Below are positions 5,442-12,593 of a stretch of 17,862 nucleotides of DNA, piece by piece. The notes under the pieces were generated by a model, which was not told the origin of the DNA, did no database searches, and worked only from the letters and a program-made list of their open reading frames with translations. The position numbers were made by a program, and so were the translations under genes. This DNA comes from an uncultured Oscillospiraceae bacterium (GTDB lineage: Bacteria > Bacillota_A > Clostridia > Oscillospirales > Oscillospiraceae): contig CAKUMR010000004.1 of NCBI GenBank assembly GCA_934667865.1, forward strand, positions 1 to 17,862. The letters are read 5' to 3'. The stretch's first letter is position 1. Every line of letters starts with the position of its first letter.

Positions 5442-6434
5442 ATGAACGAAATGACATTGGGAAAGCGCATCATGCAGCACCGCAAGCGGCTGGGCATGAC
5501 GCAGGAGCAGCTTGCCGACCGCGTGGGCGTCAGTGCGCAGGCCGTCAGCAAGTGGGAAAACGACCTGTCCTGCCCGGACATCAGCCTGCTGCCGCAGCTG
5601 GCGGAGATCTTCGGGATCACCGTCGATGAACTGCTGGGCAAGGAGCCGGCGGGCAGCACCGTCAGGACAGCCGAGCCGGTCGGGCAATCACCGTGCGAAA
5701 GTAAGAAGGAATTCCATATGGAGTGGAAGCCGAGAGAGGGCATCTGGTTTGCCGTGTACATCCTCTGCATCGGCGGGCTGCTCCTGCTGTCGGCGCTCCG
5801 GCCGGAGCTGGGCGTTTCGTGGTGGACGGTTCTCTGGACGACGGCGCTGCTGATCGGCGGCCTTGCCGGGATGGTGCACCGTCCGTCGTTCTTCCCGCTG
5901 GCGGTCATGCTGGCAGGTGCGTACTTCCTCGTGACGAGCTTTGGCTTGTGGAAGGTCAGCCTCGGCTGGAAGGTCGTCATTCCGGCCTTTCTGCTTCTGT
6001 GGGGCGTGAGCCTGCTGATCGACGTGCTCTTCGGCAGAAAGAAAAAACGCTCGGTTATCCATGCGCCGGAAAGCAGCCGCGAGTATTCCTTTGAAAACGG
6101 CTGGGTAAAGGTGGAGTCCGAATTCGGCGAGGACACGATCCTGGTCGAGCTGCCGGAGCTGCGTGGCGGCGAGATCGAAACAAAATTCGGCTCTTACTGC
6201 GTTGATTTTTCCGGCTGCGAAAGTGTTGCTTCCGATTGCCATATCACGGTGAGAAGCCGCTTCGGCGAAACGCTCCTGCAAATCCCGCGCCGCTTCCGTG
6301 TGGAAATGGACCCATCGGGCGGGACCTTTGCGGCAGAAACCAAAATTGTGGGGCAGCCGCAGGAAACGCCGGAGGCGACAATCCTTCTTCTTCCGCAGGT
6401 CAGCTTCGGTGAGCTGCGCGTGGAGTATATCTGA
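5442..6434 (+). CDS. HTH (XRE) regulator fused to a membrane domain and LiaF-like C-terminal domain
   Basis: A 330-residue protein. Residues 7-62 are a Cro/CI-type helix-turn-helix (GKRIMQHRKRLGMTQEQLADRVGVSAQ region, then SKWEN and VDELL). After a short linker come four hydrophobic segments (about 101-118, 126-146, 150-168, 176-196) and a basic RKKKR stop-transfer patch. Residues 215-330 are beta-rich with repeats of the type FGE/FGS and an IPRRFRVEMDPSGG strand, resembling the C-terminal domain of LiaF/VraT cell-wall-stress proteins. The HTH would face the cytoplasm at the membrane, making a one-protein sensor-regulator. The start has AAGGAGGG (5426-5433) eight bases upstream. It converges on uppP, the undecaprenyl-pyrophosphate phosphatase linked to bacitracin tolerance, which fits an envelope-stress role. 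Targets are unknown. Confidence 0.8.
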   Translation: MNEMTLGKRIMQHRKRLGMTQEQLADRVGVSAQAVSKWENDLSCPDISLLPQLAEIFGITVDELLGKEPAGSTVRTAEPVGQSPCESKKEFHMEWKPREGIWFAVYILCIGGLLLLSALRPELGVSWWTVLWTTALLIGGLAGMVHRPSFFPLAVMLAGAYFLVTSFGLWKVSLGWKVVIPAFLLLWGVSLLIDVLFGRKKKRSVIHAPESSREYSFENGWVKVESEFGEDTILVELPELRGGEIETKFGSYCVDFSGCESVASDCHITVRSRFGETLLQIPRRFRVEMDPSGGTFAAETKIVGQPQETPEATILLLPQVSFGELRVEYI

Positions 6435-6437
6435 AAT

Positions 6438-6467
6438 AAAAAACAGGCTCATACGAGCCTGTTTTTT
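6438..6467. terminator. Bidirectional terminator between the HTH gene and uppP
   Basis: AAAAAACAGGCTC (6438-6450) pairs perfectly with 6455-6467, with a four-base loop, an A-run on the left and a T-run on the right. It begins four bases after the HTH stop and overlaps the stop codon of uppP on the other strand, so it can serve both convergent genes. Confidence 0.9.
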
Positions 6468-7374
6468 ATTTTGCAATCAGGAAATAGGCCAGCACAAGGA
6501 CGCCGAGGATGATGCGGTAATAGCCAAATGCGGCGAAGCTGTGCTTTTTGATGTAATTCATCAGGAACTTGATGGCAAAGAGGGAAACGACGAACGCCAC
6601 CAGCATCCCAAGCAGGAGCACGACGCCCTGCACTCCGGTGAACGCGCCGAATTTGACGATCTTCAGCAGCGATGCACCGAACATGACCGGGACGGCGAGG
6701 AAGAAGGTGTACTCCGCCGCAAGGCCGCGGGATGCGCCGATCAGGATGCCGCCGAGGATGGTCGCGCCGGAGCGGGATGTGCCGGGCACAAGGGAAAGCA
6801 CCTGAAACAGGCCGATCAACAGCGCGTCCGACCAGCGGAACTCACTCATTTTCTGGATGCGCGGGGTGCGGTTTTCGTTGCGCTTCTCCACGACGATGAA
6901 GCCGACGCCGTAGAGAATGAGCATAGCGGCTACGACATAGGGATTATAGAGGTGGGCGCTCATCCAATCGTCCAGCAGGAAGCCTGCAATGGCGGCGGGA
7001 ACGCAGGAAACGGCGATCTTCAGCCACATGACGATCTTGTCCATGTAGCAGTAGTTGTCGCAGAAGCGCTGCACGCCGCAGACGAAGCGGTTGTCGCTGG
7101 CCTCGCGGAACCAGGAGCGCTGCTTGCGTCTTGCCTTCGTGTGGAAGGGCCAGAGCTTGTGCCAGAACAGTACGAGCACGGCGATGATCGCGCCGAGCTG
7201 GATCACGACGTCAAAGAGATTCGTCATGAACGCCTCGGTCAGCACGGGGTGATTTTCCGTTTTCCAGAGGGCATCCACTAGGATCAGGTGGCCGGTGCTG
7301 CTGATCGGCAGCCACTCCGTGATGCCCTCGACGATACCAAGAAAGATGATTTTCAGCCAGTCCAGAAAAGCCAT
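6466..7374 (-). CDS. uppP: Undecaprenyl-diphosphatase UppP (BacA)
   Basis: A 302-residue polytopic membrane enzyme that removes one phosphate from undecaprenyl pyrophosphate, recycling the lipid carrier for peptidoglycan and other wall polymers; raised levels give bacitracin tolerance. The two family motifs are present: GIVEGITEWLPISSTGH with E16, E20 and H29, and PGTSRSG at 197-203 with R201. The loop between them (about 78-112) is unusually long, basic and holds three Cys, which makes the protein some 30 residues longer than E. coli UppP. The open frame runs upstream through the marR region, but the start at 7374 has AAGGGAG seven bases ahead and begins the conserved MAFLDWLKIIFLGI helix. 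A perfect promoter lies at 7409-7437. It is transcribed divergently from marR. Confidence 0.93.
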   Translation of the reverse strand: MAFLDWLKIIFLGIVEGITEWLPISSTGHLILVDALWKTENHPVLTEAFMTNLFDVVIQLGAIIAVLVLFWHKLWPFHTKARRKQRSWFREASDNRFVCGVQRFCDNYCYMDKIVMWLKIAVSCVPAAIAGFLLDDWMSAHLYNPYVVAAMLILYGVGFIVVEKRNENRTPRIQKMSEFRWSDALLIGLFQVLSLVPGTSRSGATILGGILIGASRGLAAEYTFFLAVPVMFGASLLKIVKFGAFTGVQGVVLLLGMLVAFVVSLFAIKFLMNYIKKHSFAAFGYYRIILGVLVLAYFLIAK

Positions 7375-7408
7375 AAGATAACTCCCTTCTGCGGATAGCT
7401 TATGCATC

Positions 7409-7437
7409 AGTATAGCATAAATAGCACCGCTTGTCAA
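7409..7437 (-). promoter_or_regulatory. Sigma-A promoter of uppP
   Basis: On the minus strand: TTGACA (complement of 7432-7437), a 17-base spacer and TATACT (complement of 7409-7414). It is followed by a leader of about 28 bases to the uppP start. Its -35 is only 12 bases from the -35 of the divergent marR promoter. Confidence 0.85.
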
Positions 7438-7449
7438 AATAGAAAACGC

Positions 7450-7478
7450 TTGACAAATGTACGAAATCGTACTATAAT
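7450..7478 (+). promoter_or_regulatory. Consensus sigma-A promoter of the marR-MATE operon
   Basis: TTGACA at 7450-7455 and TATAAT at 7473-7478 with a 17-base spacer: a perfect consensus promoter. Such a strong promoter needs repression, and the operator at 7457-7500 covers the spacer, the -10 and the transcription start. Confidence 0.92.
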
Positions 7479-7500
7479 GCGCAGGTATGATTTCGTACAT
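7457..7500. promoter_or_regulatory. MarR operator: nested inverted repeats
   Basis: Two levels of symmetry are visible. GTACGA-AA-TCGTAC (7459-7472) is a compact palindrome inside the promoter spacer, the size of a MarR dimer site. The 12-base arm ATGTACGAAATC (7457-7468) is repeated in perfect inverted form at 7489-7500, with 20 bases between, ending just before the GGAGGA ribosome-binding site. The -10 box lies between the arms. The product of the first gene is the obvious ligand (autorepression). Confidence 0.75.
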
Positions 7501-7512
7501 GGAGGAAACGGA

Positions 7513-7947
7513 ATGGAGCAGCGGGAAAAATTCATTCATCAAATCAACTACCTGACCTCGGAGATGGACGCGGTGTATCATCGGGCCTCTCTGAAGCTCG
7601 GTATCTCGGACAGTGTTTCCCTCATCCTTTACACGATCTACGACGCGGGAGGTAGCTGCCTGCTCAGCGAAATTTACAAAAAATCCGGCATCAGCAAGCA
7701 GACGGTCAGCTCCGCCCTGCGCGGGCTGGAAGGGAAGGGCGTTCTTGTGCTTGAGCAGTACAAGGGGCGCGCGAAGAAGGTCGTGCTCACTGAGGCGGGA
7801 CGCGAATATGCCGCGCGGACGGCGGGCAGGCTCTTTGAGGCTGAGATGCGCTCTCTGGACGCATGGCCGACGGAGGAGATCAACGAGTATATCTGCCTGA
7901 TGGAAAAATATGTCGCAGGACTGCGCGGGCAGATCGAACAATTATAA
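7513..7947 (+). CDS. MarR-family transcriptional regulator
   Basis: A 144-residue winged-helix regulator, the usual MarR length. The recognition helix is in ISKQTVSSALRGLEGKG (about 60-76) and the wing in the basic EQYKGRAKKVVLT segment (81-93). Long helices at both ends (about 4-28 and 97-144) form the dimer interface. The open frame extends upstream into the promoter, but the ATG at 7513 is preceded by GGAGGA (7501-7506) and starts the conserved first helix. The stop is 22 bases before the MATE gene, so the two form an operon. MarR proteins lose DNA affinity on binding small phenolic or drug-like ligands. Here the expected effect is release of its own operator at 7457-7500 and induction of the efflux pump. 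Confidence 0.9.
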   Translation: MEQREKFIHQINYLTSEMDAVYHRASLKLGISDSVSLILYTIYDAGGSCLLSEIYKKSGISKQTVSSALRGLEGKGVLVLEQYKGRAKKVVLTEAGREYAARTAGRLFEAEMRSLDAWPTEEINEYICLMEKYVAGLRGQIEQL

Positions 7948-7969
7948 TCGGAGTTGTTTGGAGGAAATA

Positions 7970-9304
7970 ATGAAAATTCAGCTTTCGGATCACTTTACCT
8001 ACGGAAAACTTCTGCGTTTTACGCTGCCGTCCATCGCGATGATGATCTTCACGTCGATCTATGGCATTGTGGACGGCTTTTTTGTGTCCAATTTTGCGGG
8101 GGATATCCCCTTCAAGGCGGTCAATCTGATCATGCCCTTCCTGATGATCGTGGCGACGGTCGGCTTTATGTTCGGCACGGGCGGCACGGCCATCGTGGCA
8201 TATACCATGGGACAGGGCGACAAGCAGCGGGCGAACCGCTATTTTTCCCTCTTTGCCTATGTGACCTTTGCGCTCGGCTTGATGTTCGCCGTGCTGGCGA
8301 TCGTGTTCCTGCGGCCGATCGCGGGGCTGCTGGGTGCGGAGGGCGCGATCCTGGAAAACTGCGTGCTTTACGGGCGGATCGTCCTGTGCGCGCTGCCGTT
8401 TCAGGTGCTGCAATACCTGTTCCAGAGCTTTTTTGTGGCGGCGGAGAAGCCCAAGCTGGGCCTGTTTGTCATCATTGCGGCGGGCGTGACCAATATGGTG
8501 CTCGACGCGGTGCTGGTGTCCCTGCTGCCGCAGGATTACAAGCTGGCAGGTGCGGCGCTGGCGACGGCGTTCAGCCAGTTTGTCGGCGGCGCGGTGCCGC
8601 TGGTCTATTTCTTTCGCAAGAACGGCAGTTTGCTTCGGCTCGGAAAGACAAAATTTGAAGGGAAAATCATCCTGCGCGCCTGCGGCAACGGCTCCTCGGA
8701 GTTCATGAGCAACGTTTCGATGAGCCTTGTCGGGATGCTTTATAACATCGAGCTTCTGAAGTACGCCGGGGACGATGGCATCGCGGCCTACGGCGTAATG
8801 ATGTATGTCAGCATGATCTTTTCCGCCGCCTTTATCGGCTACTCCATCGGGACGGCGCCGGTCATCGGCTTCCACAACGGCGCGGGGAACCACAGGGAGC
8901 TGCACGGTATCCTGAAAAAAAGCATGATCATGCTCTGCGTCTGCGGAGCGCTGATGATCGCCTCGGCAGAGCTTCTTGCCGAGCCCTTGGCGAAGATCTT
9001 CGTCAACTACAGCGCGCCGCTGATGGAGATGACCGTCCATGGCTTCCGCATTTTCGCGGTGTCCTTCCCATTTATGGGCTTTGCCATCTTCAATTCCGGC
9101 TTCTTTACCGCGCTCAATGACGGCCTGACCTCGGCGCTGATCTCCTTCCTGCGCACGCTGGTGTTTCAGGCCGGCGCGGTGCTCCTGATGCCGAAGATCT
9201 GGGAGCTGGATGGTATCTGGTATTCAGTCGTCGTGGCAGAGATCGCTGCGGGACTTCTCTCGTCCATGCTCCTGATCGTAAAGCGAAAGAAATTCCACTA
9301 TTGA
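7970..9304 (+). CDS. MATE-family multidrug efflux transporter
   Basis: A 444-residue inner-membrane protein with about twelve hydrophobic segments in two similar halves, as in MATE exporters (usual length 440-470). Marks of the family are the first helix PSIAMMIFTSIYGIVDGFFVSNF, the GTGGTAIVAYTMGQGDKQRANRYF loop region after helix 2 and the second-half GTAPVIGFHNGAGNHRELH. MATE proteins expel cationic drugs or metabolites in exchange for sodium ions or protons. The substrate cannot be told from sequence. The start at 7970 has GGAGG (7960-7964) upstream. It is co-transcribed with the marR gene and followed by a strong bidirectional terminator. Confidence 0.93.
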   Translation: MKIQLSDHFTYGKLLRFTLPSIAMMIFTSIYGIVDGFFVSNFAGDIPFKAVNLIMPFLMIVATVGFMFGTGGTAIVAYTMGQGDKQRANRYFSLFAYVTFALGLMFAVLAIVFLRPIAGLLGAEGAILENCVLYGRIVLCALPFQVLQYLFQSFFVAAEKPKLGLFVIIAAGVTNMVLDAVLVSLLPQDYKLAGAALATAFSQFVGGAVPLVYFFRKNGSLLRLGKTKFEGKIILRACGNGSSEFMSNVSMSLVGMLYNIELLKYAGDDGIAAYGVMMYVSMIFSAAFIGYSIGTAPVIGFHNGAGNHRELHGILKKSMIMLCVCGALMIASAELLAEPLAKIFVNYSAPLMEMTVHGFRIFAVSFPFMGFAIFNSGFFTALNDGLTSALISFLRTLVFQAGAVLLMPKIWELDGIWYSVVVAEIAAGLLSSMLLIVKRKKFHY

Positions 9305-9307
9305 GTT

Positions 9308-9347
9308 AAAAAATGCGATCCTGCCGAAAGACAGGATCGCATTTTTT
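9308..9347. terminator. Bidirectional terminator between MATE and the feo operon
   Basis: AAAAAATGCGATCCTG (9308-9323) pairs with 9332-9347 over 16 bp with an eight-base loop and an A-run/T-run on each side. It starts three bases after the MATE stop and touches the stop codon of the small Cys-rich gene on the other strand. Confidence 0.92.
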
Positions 9348-9486
9348 ATTTCTTGCATTTGCCGCAGCGCGCGGCGCAGTCTGCGCAGCAGCCGGAACAG
9401 CCGCCGTGCTTCTTCCTGCTGCGGACGAGCGCATAGACCAGCCATGCGGCGATCGGCAACAGGAGAAGAATATCCAGCCAGCCCAT
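9346..9486 (-). CDS. FeoB-associated Cys-rich membrane protein
   Basis: A 46-residue protein. It has a single membrane segment (about 3-21: GWLDILLLLPIAAWLVYAL), a basic RSRKK stop-transfer and a tail with six Cys (C30, C33, C34, C37, C41, C44). This is the layout of the FeoB-associated Cys-rich proteins found directly after feoB in many Firmicutes. The start codon at 9486 has TGAGGAA seven bases upstream, overlapping the feoB stop codon, so it is the third gene of the feo operon. The Cys cluster faces the cytoplasm if the basic residues follow the positive-inside rule. It may receive or pass on ferrous iron or bind an Fe-S cluster, but that is inference. Confidence 0.85.
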   Translation of the reverse strand: MGWLDILLLLPIAAWLVYALVRSRKKHGGCSGCCADCAARCGKCKK

Positions 9487-9495
9487 AGTGTTTCC

Positions 9496-11502
9496 TCAGG
9501 CAAAGAGCCGCAGGAGCTGATACAAAGCCGCGGCGACGCCCCACGCAACGAGGCACTGCATCACGGACACCAGTGCACCGCGGAAACGCCCGCCCAGCTC
9601 CCGCCCGATGGCGGAGATGGCTGCGACGCAGGGCGTGTAGAGCAGTGTGAAGGTCAGGAAGCTGACGGCGGAGGTGACGGTAAAGAGAGCGGGCAATGTC
9701 GCCGAAAGCGCCTCCACACCGCGGCCGGTCAGAATTCCCAGCGTGCTGACCACGGCTTCCTTTGCCGTAAAGCCGGTGATGAGCGCGGTAGAGATCCGCC
9801 AGTCCTCAAAGCCCAGCGGCCGGAAGAGGGGCGAGAGGAACTTGCCGACGGCGGCCAGCAGGCTGTATGTACTGTCCGTCACAAAGTTCAGCCGCGCGTC
9901 AAAGGATTCCAAAAACCAGATGACCAGCGTCGCGACGAAAATGACGGTAAACGCGCGCTGCAAAAAGTCTCTGGCCTTGTCCCACAGCAGCATGGCGACG
10001 CTCTTCGCCGAGGGCAGACGGTAGTTCGGCAGCTCCATGACAAAGGGGACGGGGTTGCCGCGAAAGACGGTTTTATTGAACACAAGCGCCGCAAGAATTC
10101 CGACAAGGATGCCGCCGCAGTAGAGCAGCACCATGGTCAGCGCGGCGTAGTTCGGGAAGAAGGCCGCGGAAAAGACGGCATAGATCGGGATTTTGGCCGA
10201 GCAGCTCATGTAGGGCGTGAGGAGAATGGTCATGCGGCGGTCGCGCGCAGAGGGCAGCGTCCGGGTCGCCATGACCGCGGGAACGGTGCAGCCGAAGCCG
10301 ATGAGCATGGGCACAAAGCTGCGGCCGGACAGGCCGAGCTTGCGCAGCAGCTTGTCCATGACGAAGGCGACGCGCGCCATGTAGCCGGTGTCCTCCAGAA
10401 TGGAGAGAAAGAAGAACATGACAACGATGATGGGCAAAAAGCTCACAACGCTTCCCACACCGGCGAAAATGCCGTCGATGATCAGACTGTGCACTACCGG
10501 ATTGATGCCATAGGCGGTCAGCCCGGCATCCACAAGCTCGCTCAGCCTGCCGATACCCAGCGCCAGCAGATCCTGAAGCGCCGCGCCGACCACGTCAAAG
10601 GTCAGCCAGAAGATCAGCAGCATCACGCCGATGAAGATGGGAATGGCAAAATACTTGTGCGTCAGGACACAGTCGATGCGCACGCTGCGCAGGTGCTCCC
10701 TGCTTTCCTGACATTTCACGACGGTTTTCGCGCAGAGGCGCTCAATATAATCGTAGCGCATGGAGGCAATGGCCGCGTTGCGGTCGAGTTTTCCCTCGTC
10801 CTCCATTTCTACGATGCTGTGCTCCAGCATTTCCAGCTCATTCTGGTTCAGCTCCAGCCGCCGGATGATGTCCTCGTCGCCTTCAATGATTTTGGTCGCG
10901 GCAAAGCGCCTTGCAATCCCGGCGGCCTGTGCGTGATCCTCGATCAGGTGGGAAACGGCGTGGATACAGCGGTGTACCGGCCCTTCGTCACAGAAGTCCA
11001 CGCGCTTTGGCACACGGTGCTCCTTGACGGTCTGTACGGCCGCGCGGATCAGCTCGTCTATGCCTTCGTTTTTCGCAGCCGAGATGGGGACGACGCGGAT
11101 GCCGAGCTCCTCGCTCATGGCGGAAACGTCGATGGTGCCGCCGTTGCCGCGCACCTCGTCCATCATATTGAGCGCCAGCACCATGGGAATTTTCAGCTCC
11201 AGAAGCTGGAGCGTCAAATAGAGATTGCGCTCAATGTTGGTCGCATCGACAATGTTGATGATGCCGTCCGGTTTTTCGTTGAGAATGAAATCGCGCGTGA
11301 CGATCTCCTCACCGGTGTAGGGGCGCAGGGAATAAATGCCGGGCAGATCGACGACAGAGCAGCCCTTCGCGCCGCGCAGCTCGCCGGATTTGCTGTCAAC
11401 GGTCACGCCGGGGAAATTGCCCACGTGCTGATTGGAGCCGGTGAGCTGGTTGAACAGCGTCGTTTTGCCGCAGTTCTGGTTGCCGGCCAGTGCGAAAACC
11501 AT
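9496..11502 (-). CDS. feoB: Ferrous iron transport protein B
   Basis: A 668-residue transporter with an N-terminal G domain: G1 GNQNCGKT (7-14), the PGVTVD switch (31-36), G3 DLPG (52-55), G4 NMMD (112-115) and G5 ISAAK. A helical GDI-like spacer precedes the membrane domain. That domain carries the two Cys-containing gate motifs, GFGCTVPA and SCSAKIP, typical of FeoB channels. The protein takes up ferrous iron, the main form in the anoxic gut, with GTP hydrolysis acting as a switch. It starts within the feoA stop codon (TGATG), so the two are coupled. The G1 loop has Gln where many FeoB proteins have Pro. At 668 residues it is a little shorter than E. coli FeoB (773). Confidence 0.96.
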   Translation of the reverse strand: MVFALAGNQNCGKTTLFNQLTGSNQHVGNFPGVTVDSKSGELRGAKGCSVVDLPGIYSLRPYTGEEIVTRDFILNEKPDGIINIVDATNIERNLYLTLQLLELKIPMVLALNMMDEVRGNGGTIDVSAMSEELGIRVVPISAAKNEGIDELIRAAVQTVKEHRVPKRVDFCDEGPVHRCIHAVSHLIEDHAQAAGIARRFAATKIIEGDEDIIRRLELNQNELEMLEHSIVEMEDEGKLDRNAAIASMRYDYIERLCAKTVVKCQESREHLRSVRIDCVLTHKYFAIPIFIGVMLLIFWLTFDVVGAALQDLLALGIGRLSELVDAGLTAYGINPVVHSLIIDGIFAGVGSVVSFLPIIVVMFFFLSILEDTGYMARVAFVMDKLLRKLGLSGRSFVPMLIGFGCTVPAVMATRTLPSARDRRMTILLTPYMSCSAKIPIYAVFSAAFFPNYAALTMVLLYCGGILVGILAALVFNKTVFRGNPVPFVMELPNYRLPSAKSVAMLLWDKARDFLQRAFTVIFVATLVIWFLESFDARLNFVTDSTYSLLAAVGKFLSPLFRPLGFEDWRISTALITGFTAKEAVVSTLGILTGRGVEALSATLPALFTVTSAVSFLTFTLLYTPCVAAISAIGRELGGRFRGALVSVMQCLVAWGVAAALYQLLRLFA

Positions 11503-11735
11503 CAGGCGTTCACCTCCGGAAGAATTTCGATCTTTGCGGCATCGTCCAGACGCAGAGTCAGCTCATAGCCGCGCAGCCGGATCTCCATGGGGTCACCCAT
11601 AGGGGCAATCTTCTGCACGGTGACCTTCGTGTTCGGGATCAGCCCCATGTCCAGCAGGCGGCAGCGCAGCACGCCCTCGCCTCCCACGGCGGTGATGACG
11701 CCGCTTTTGCCGACGCCAAGTTCTTTTAATGTCAT
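11502..11735 (-). CDS. feoA: Ferrous iron transport protein A
   Basis: A 77-residue SH3-like protein, the usual FeoA size. The segments LLDMGLIPNTKVTV and GDPMEIRLRGYELTLR are diagnostic. FeoA is a small cytoplasmic partner needed for full FeoB activity. The start at 11735 has GAGGTG six bases upstream. A probable metal-responsive operator and a near-consensus promoter lie just before it. Confidence 0.94.
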   Translation of the reverse strand: MTLKELGVGKSGVITAVGGEGVLRCRLLDMGLIPNTKVTVQKIAPMGDPMEIRLRGYELTLRLDDAAKIEILPEVNA

Positions 11736-11746
11736 AAGTTCACCTC

Positions 11747-11768
11747 AAAGTTAGCGTAGAATAACTTT
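11747..11768. promoter_or_regulatory. Probable iron-responsive operator of feoAB
   Basis: AAAGTTA-N8-TAACTTT, a 22-bp dyad with perfect 7-bp arms, between the promoter's -10 (complement of 11776-11781) and the feoA ribosome-binding site (complement of 11741-11746). It covers the expected transcription start. The size and A/T-rich arms suit a DtxR/IdeR- or Fur-type iron repressor, but it is not a close match to either consensus, so the regulator is not named. Confidence 0.55.
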
Positions 11769-11775
11769 TGGGAAA

Positions 11776-11804
11776 ATCATATCATGCAGGATGCGGTTCG
11801 TCAA
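11776..11804 (-). promoter_or_regulatory. Sigma-A promoter of feoAB
   Basis: On the minus strand: TTGACG (complement of 11799-11804), a 17-base spacer and TATGAT (complement of 11776-11781). The -35 directly follows the T-run of the upstream ABC-operon terminator. Confidence 0.8.
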
Positions 11805-11837
11805 GAAAAAACACAGGCAGCGGGCGGCTGCCTGTGT
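11805..11837 (-). terminator. Terminator of the AbrB-ABC operon
   Basis: On the minus strand an 11-bp stem (ACACAGGCAGC and complement, 11811-11821 with 11827-11837) is followed by six T. It lies nine bases after the permease stop codon and separates it from the co-directional feo operon. Confidence 0.88.
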
Positions 11838-11846
11838 AAAAGCTAC

Positions 11847-12593
11847 TCACTTCAGCTTCATTTTATGCCGGAAAACGAGAATGGAGATCAGCAGAGTGCC
11901 GGCGGCCCATGCAATTACGATCCAGAGCTTGGGGAAGATGGACGACATCTCGCCTGCGAGTGCGGCGCGCCCGGCATCCACCGCGTTGGCAAAGGGAAGG
12001 ATGTACGTGATCTTTTTGAAGGCGCCGCCGACGAGATCAAGCGAAAACCATGTGCCGGACAGCCACGCGGAGAAGTTGGTCAGCAGCGCCCCGCAGACGC
12101 CGCCGACGGCCTTGTCGCTCAGCAGGCTGCCGCAGAGGAAGCCCAGCGCCATATGGAGCACGGCGATCGGAATGCAGACGAGGATGCAGAGAAAAATATT
12201 CCACGTGGAGCCCATGCCGAGCGCCAGCGCTGCGGCAAAGCAGACCAGCAGCTGCGCAATGGACATGGGAACCAGCGGCAGAAGGTAGCCCAGGATGAAC
12301 TGCCAGCCGCGCAGGGGAGAGGCAAACAGCCGCAGCATCAGGGAGGTCGAGCGGTCCTTGGAGATGAGCATCGCGGCAAAGAGCGCGATGAAGCTCAGAC
12401 CGAAAACGCCGATGCCAGGCGTCAGATTTGCAAGGTCGAAGAGGGTCATGTTGGCTTCCTGCGGGATATTGGACTGGATGATGTGCAGCAGGAGCAGCAG
12501 AACGACGGGGAAGCCCACGCCGAAGATCAGGCTCAGCGGGTCGCGCAGCATTTCCTTGCGGTTGCGCGAGGCAAAAAAGAACATTCTTCTCAT
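11847..12593 (-). CDS. ABC-2 type transporter permease
   Basis: A 248-residue protein with about six hydrophobic segments, the size and layout of single-domain ABC-2 permeases. It begins with a basic amphipathic stretch (MRRMFFFASRNRKEMLRDPLS) leading into the first membrane helix, as is usual for this class. It overlaps the ATPase gene by ATGA and so forms one exporter with it. Substrates of such two-gene ABC-2 systems include drugs, peptides and lipids; nothing here identifies which. The last residues (FRHKMKLK) are basic, placing the C-terminus inside the cell. Confidence 0.87.
   Translation of the reverse strand: MRRMFFFASRNRKEMLRDPLSLIFGVGFPVVLLLLLHIIQSNIPQEANMTLFDLANLTPGIGVFGLSFIALFAAMLISKDRSTSLMLRLFASPLRGWQFILGYLLPLVPMSIAQLLVCFAAALALGMGSTWNIFLCILVCIPIAVLHMALGFLCGSLLSDKAVGGVCGALLTNFSAWLSGTWFSLDLVGGAFKKITYILPFANAVDAGRAALAGEMSSIFPKLWIVIAWAAGTLLISILVFRHKMKLK

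Noticed and set aside
7402..7512. N-terminal extension of the marR frame
   Set aside because: It lies over the consensus promoter and operator, upstream of the expected transcription start; the GGAGGA before 7513 marks the real start.
7375..7941. N-terminal extension of the uppP frame upstream of 7374
   Set aside because: It would run antisense through marR and over both promoters; the start at 7374 has a good ribosome-binding site and begins the conserved first helix.
9313..11568. A 751-residue open frame on the plus strand opposite feoB
   Set aside because: It is the mirror of a gene with complete FeoB motifs, is low-complexity in Gln, Asp, His and Gly, has no family features, and arises from codon bias in GC-rich DNA.
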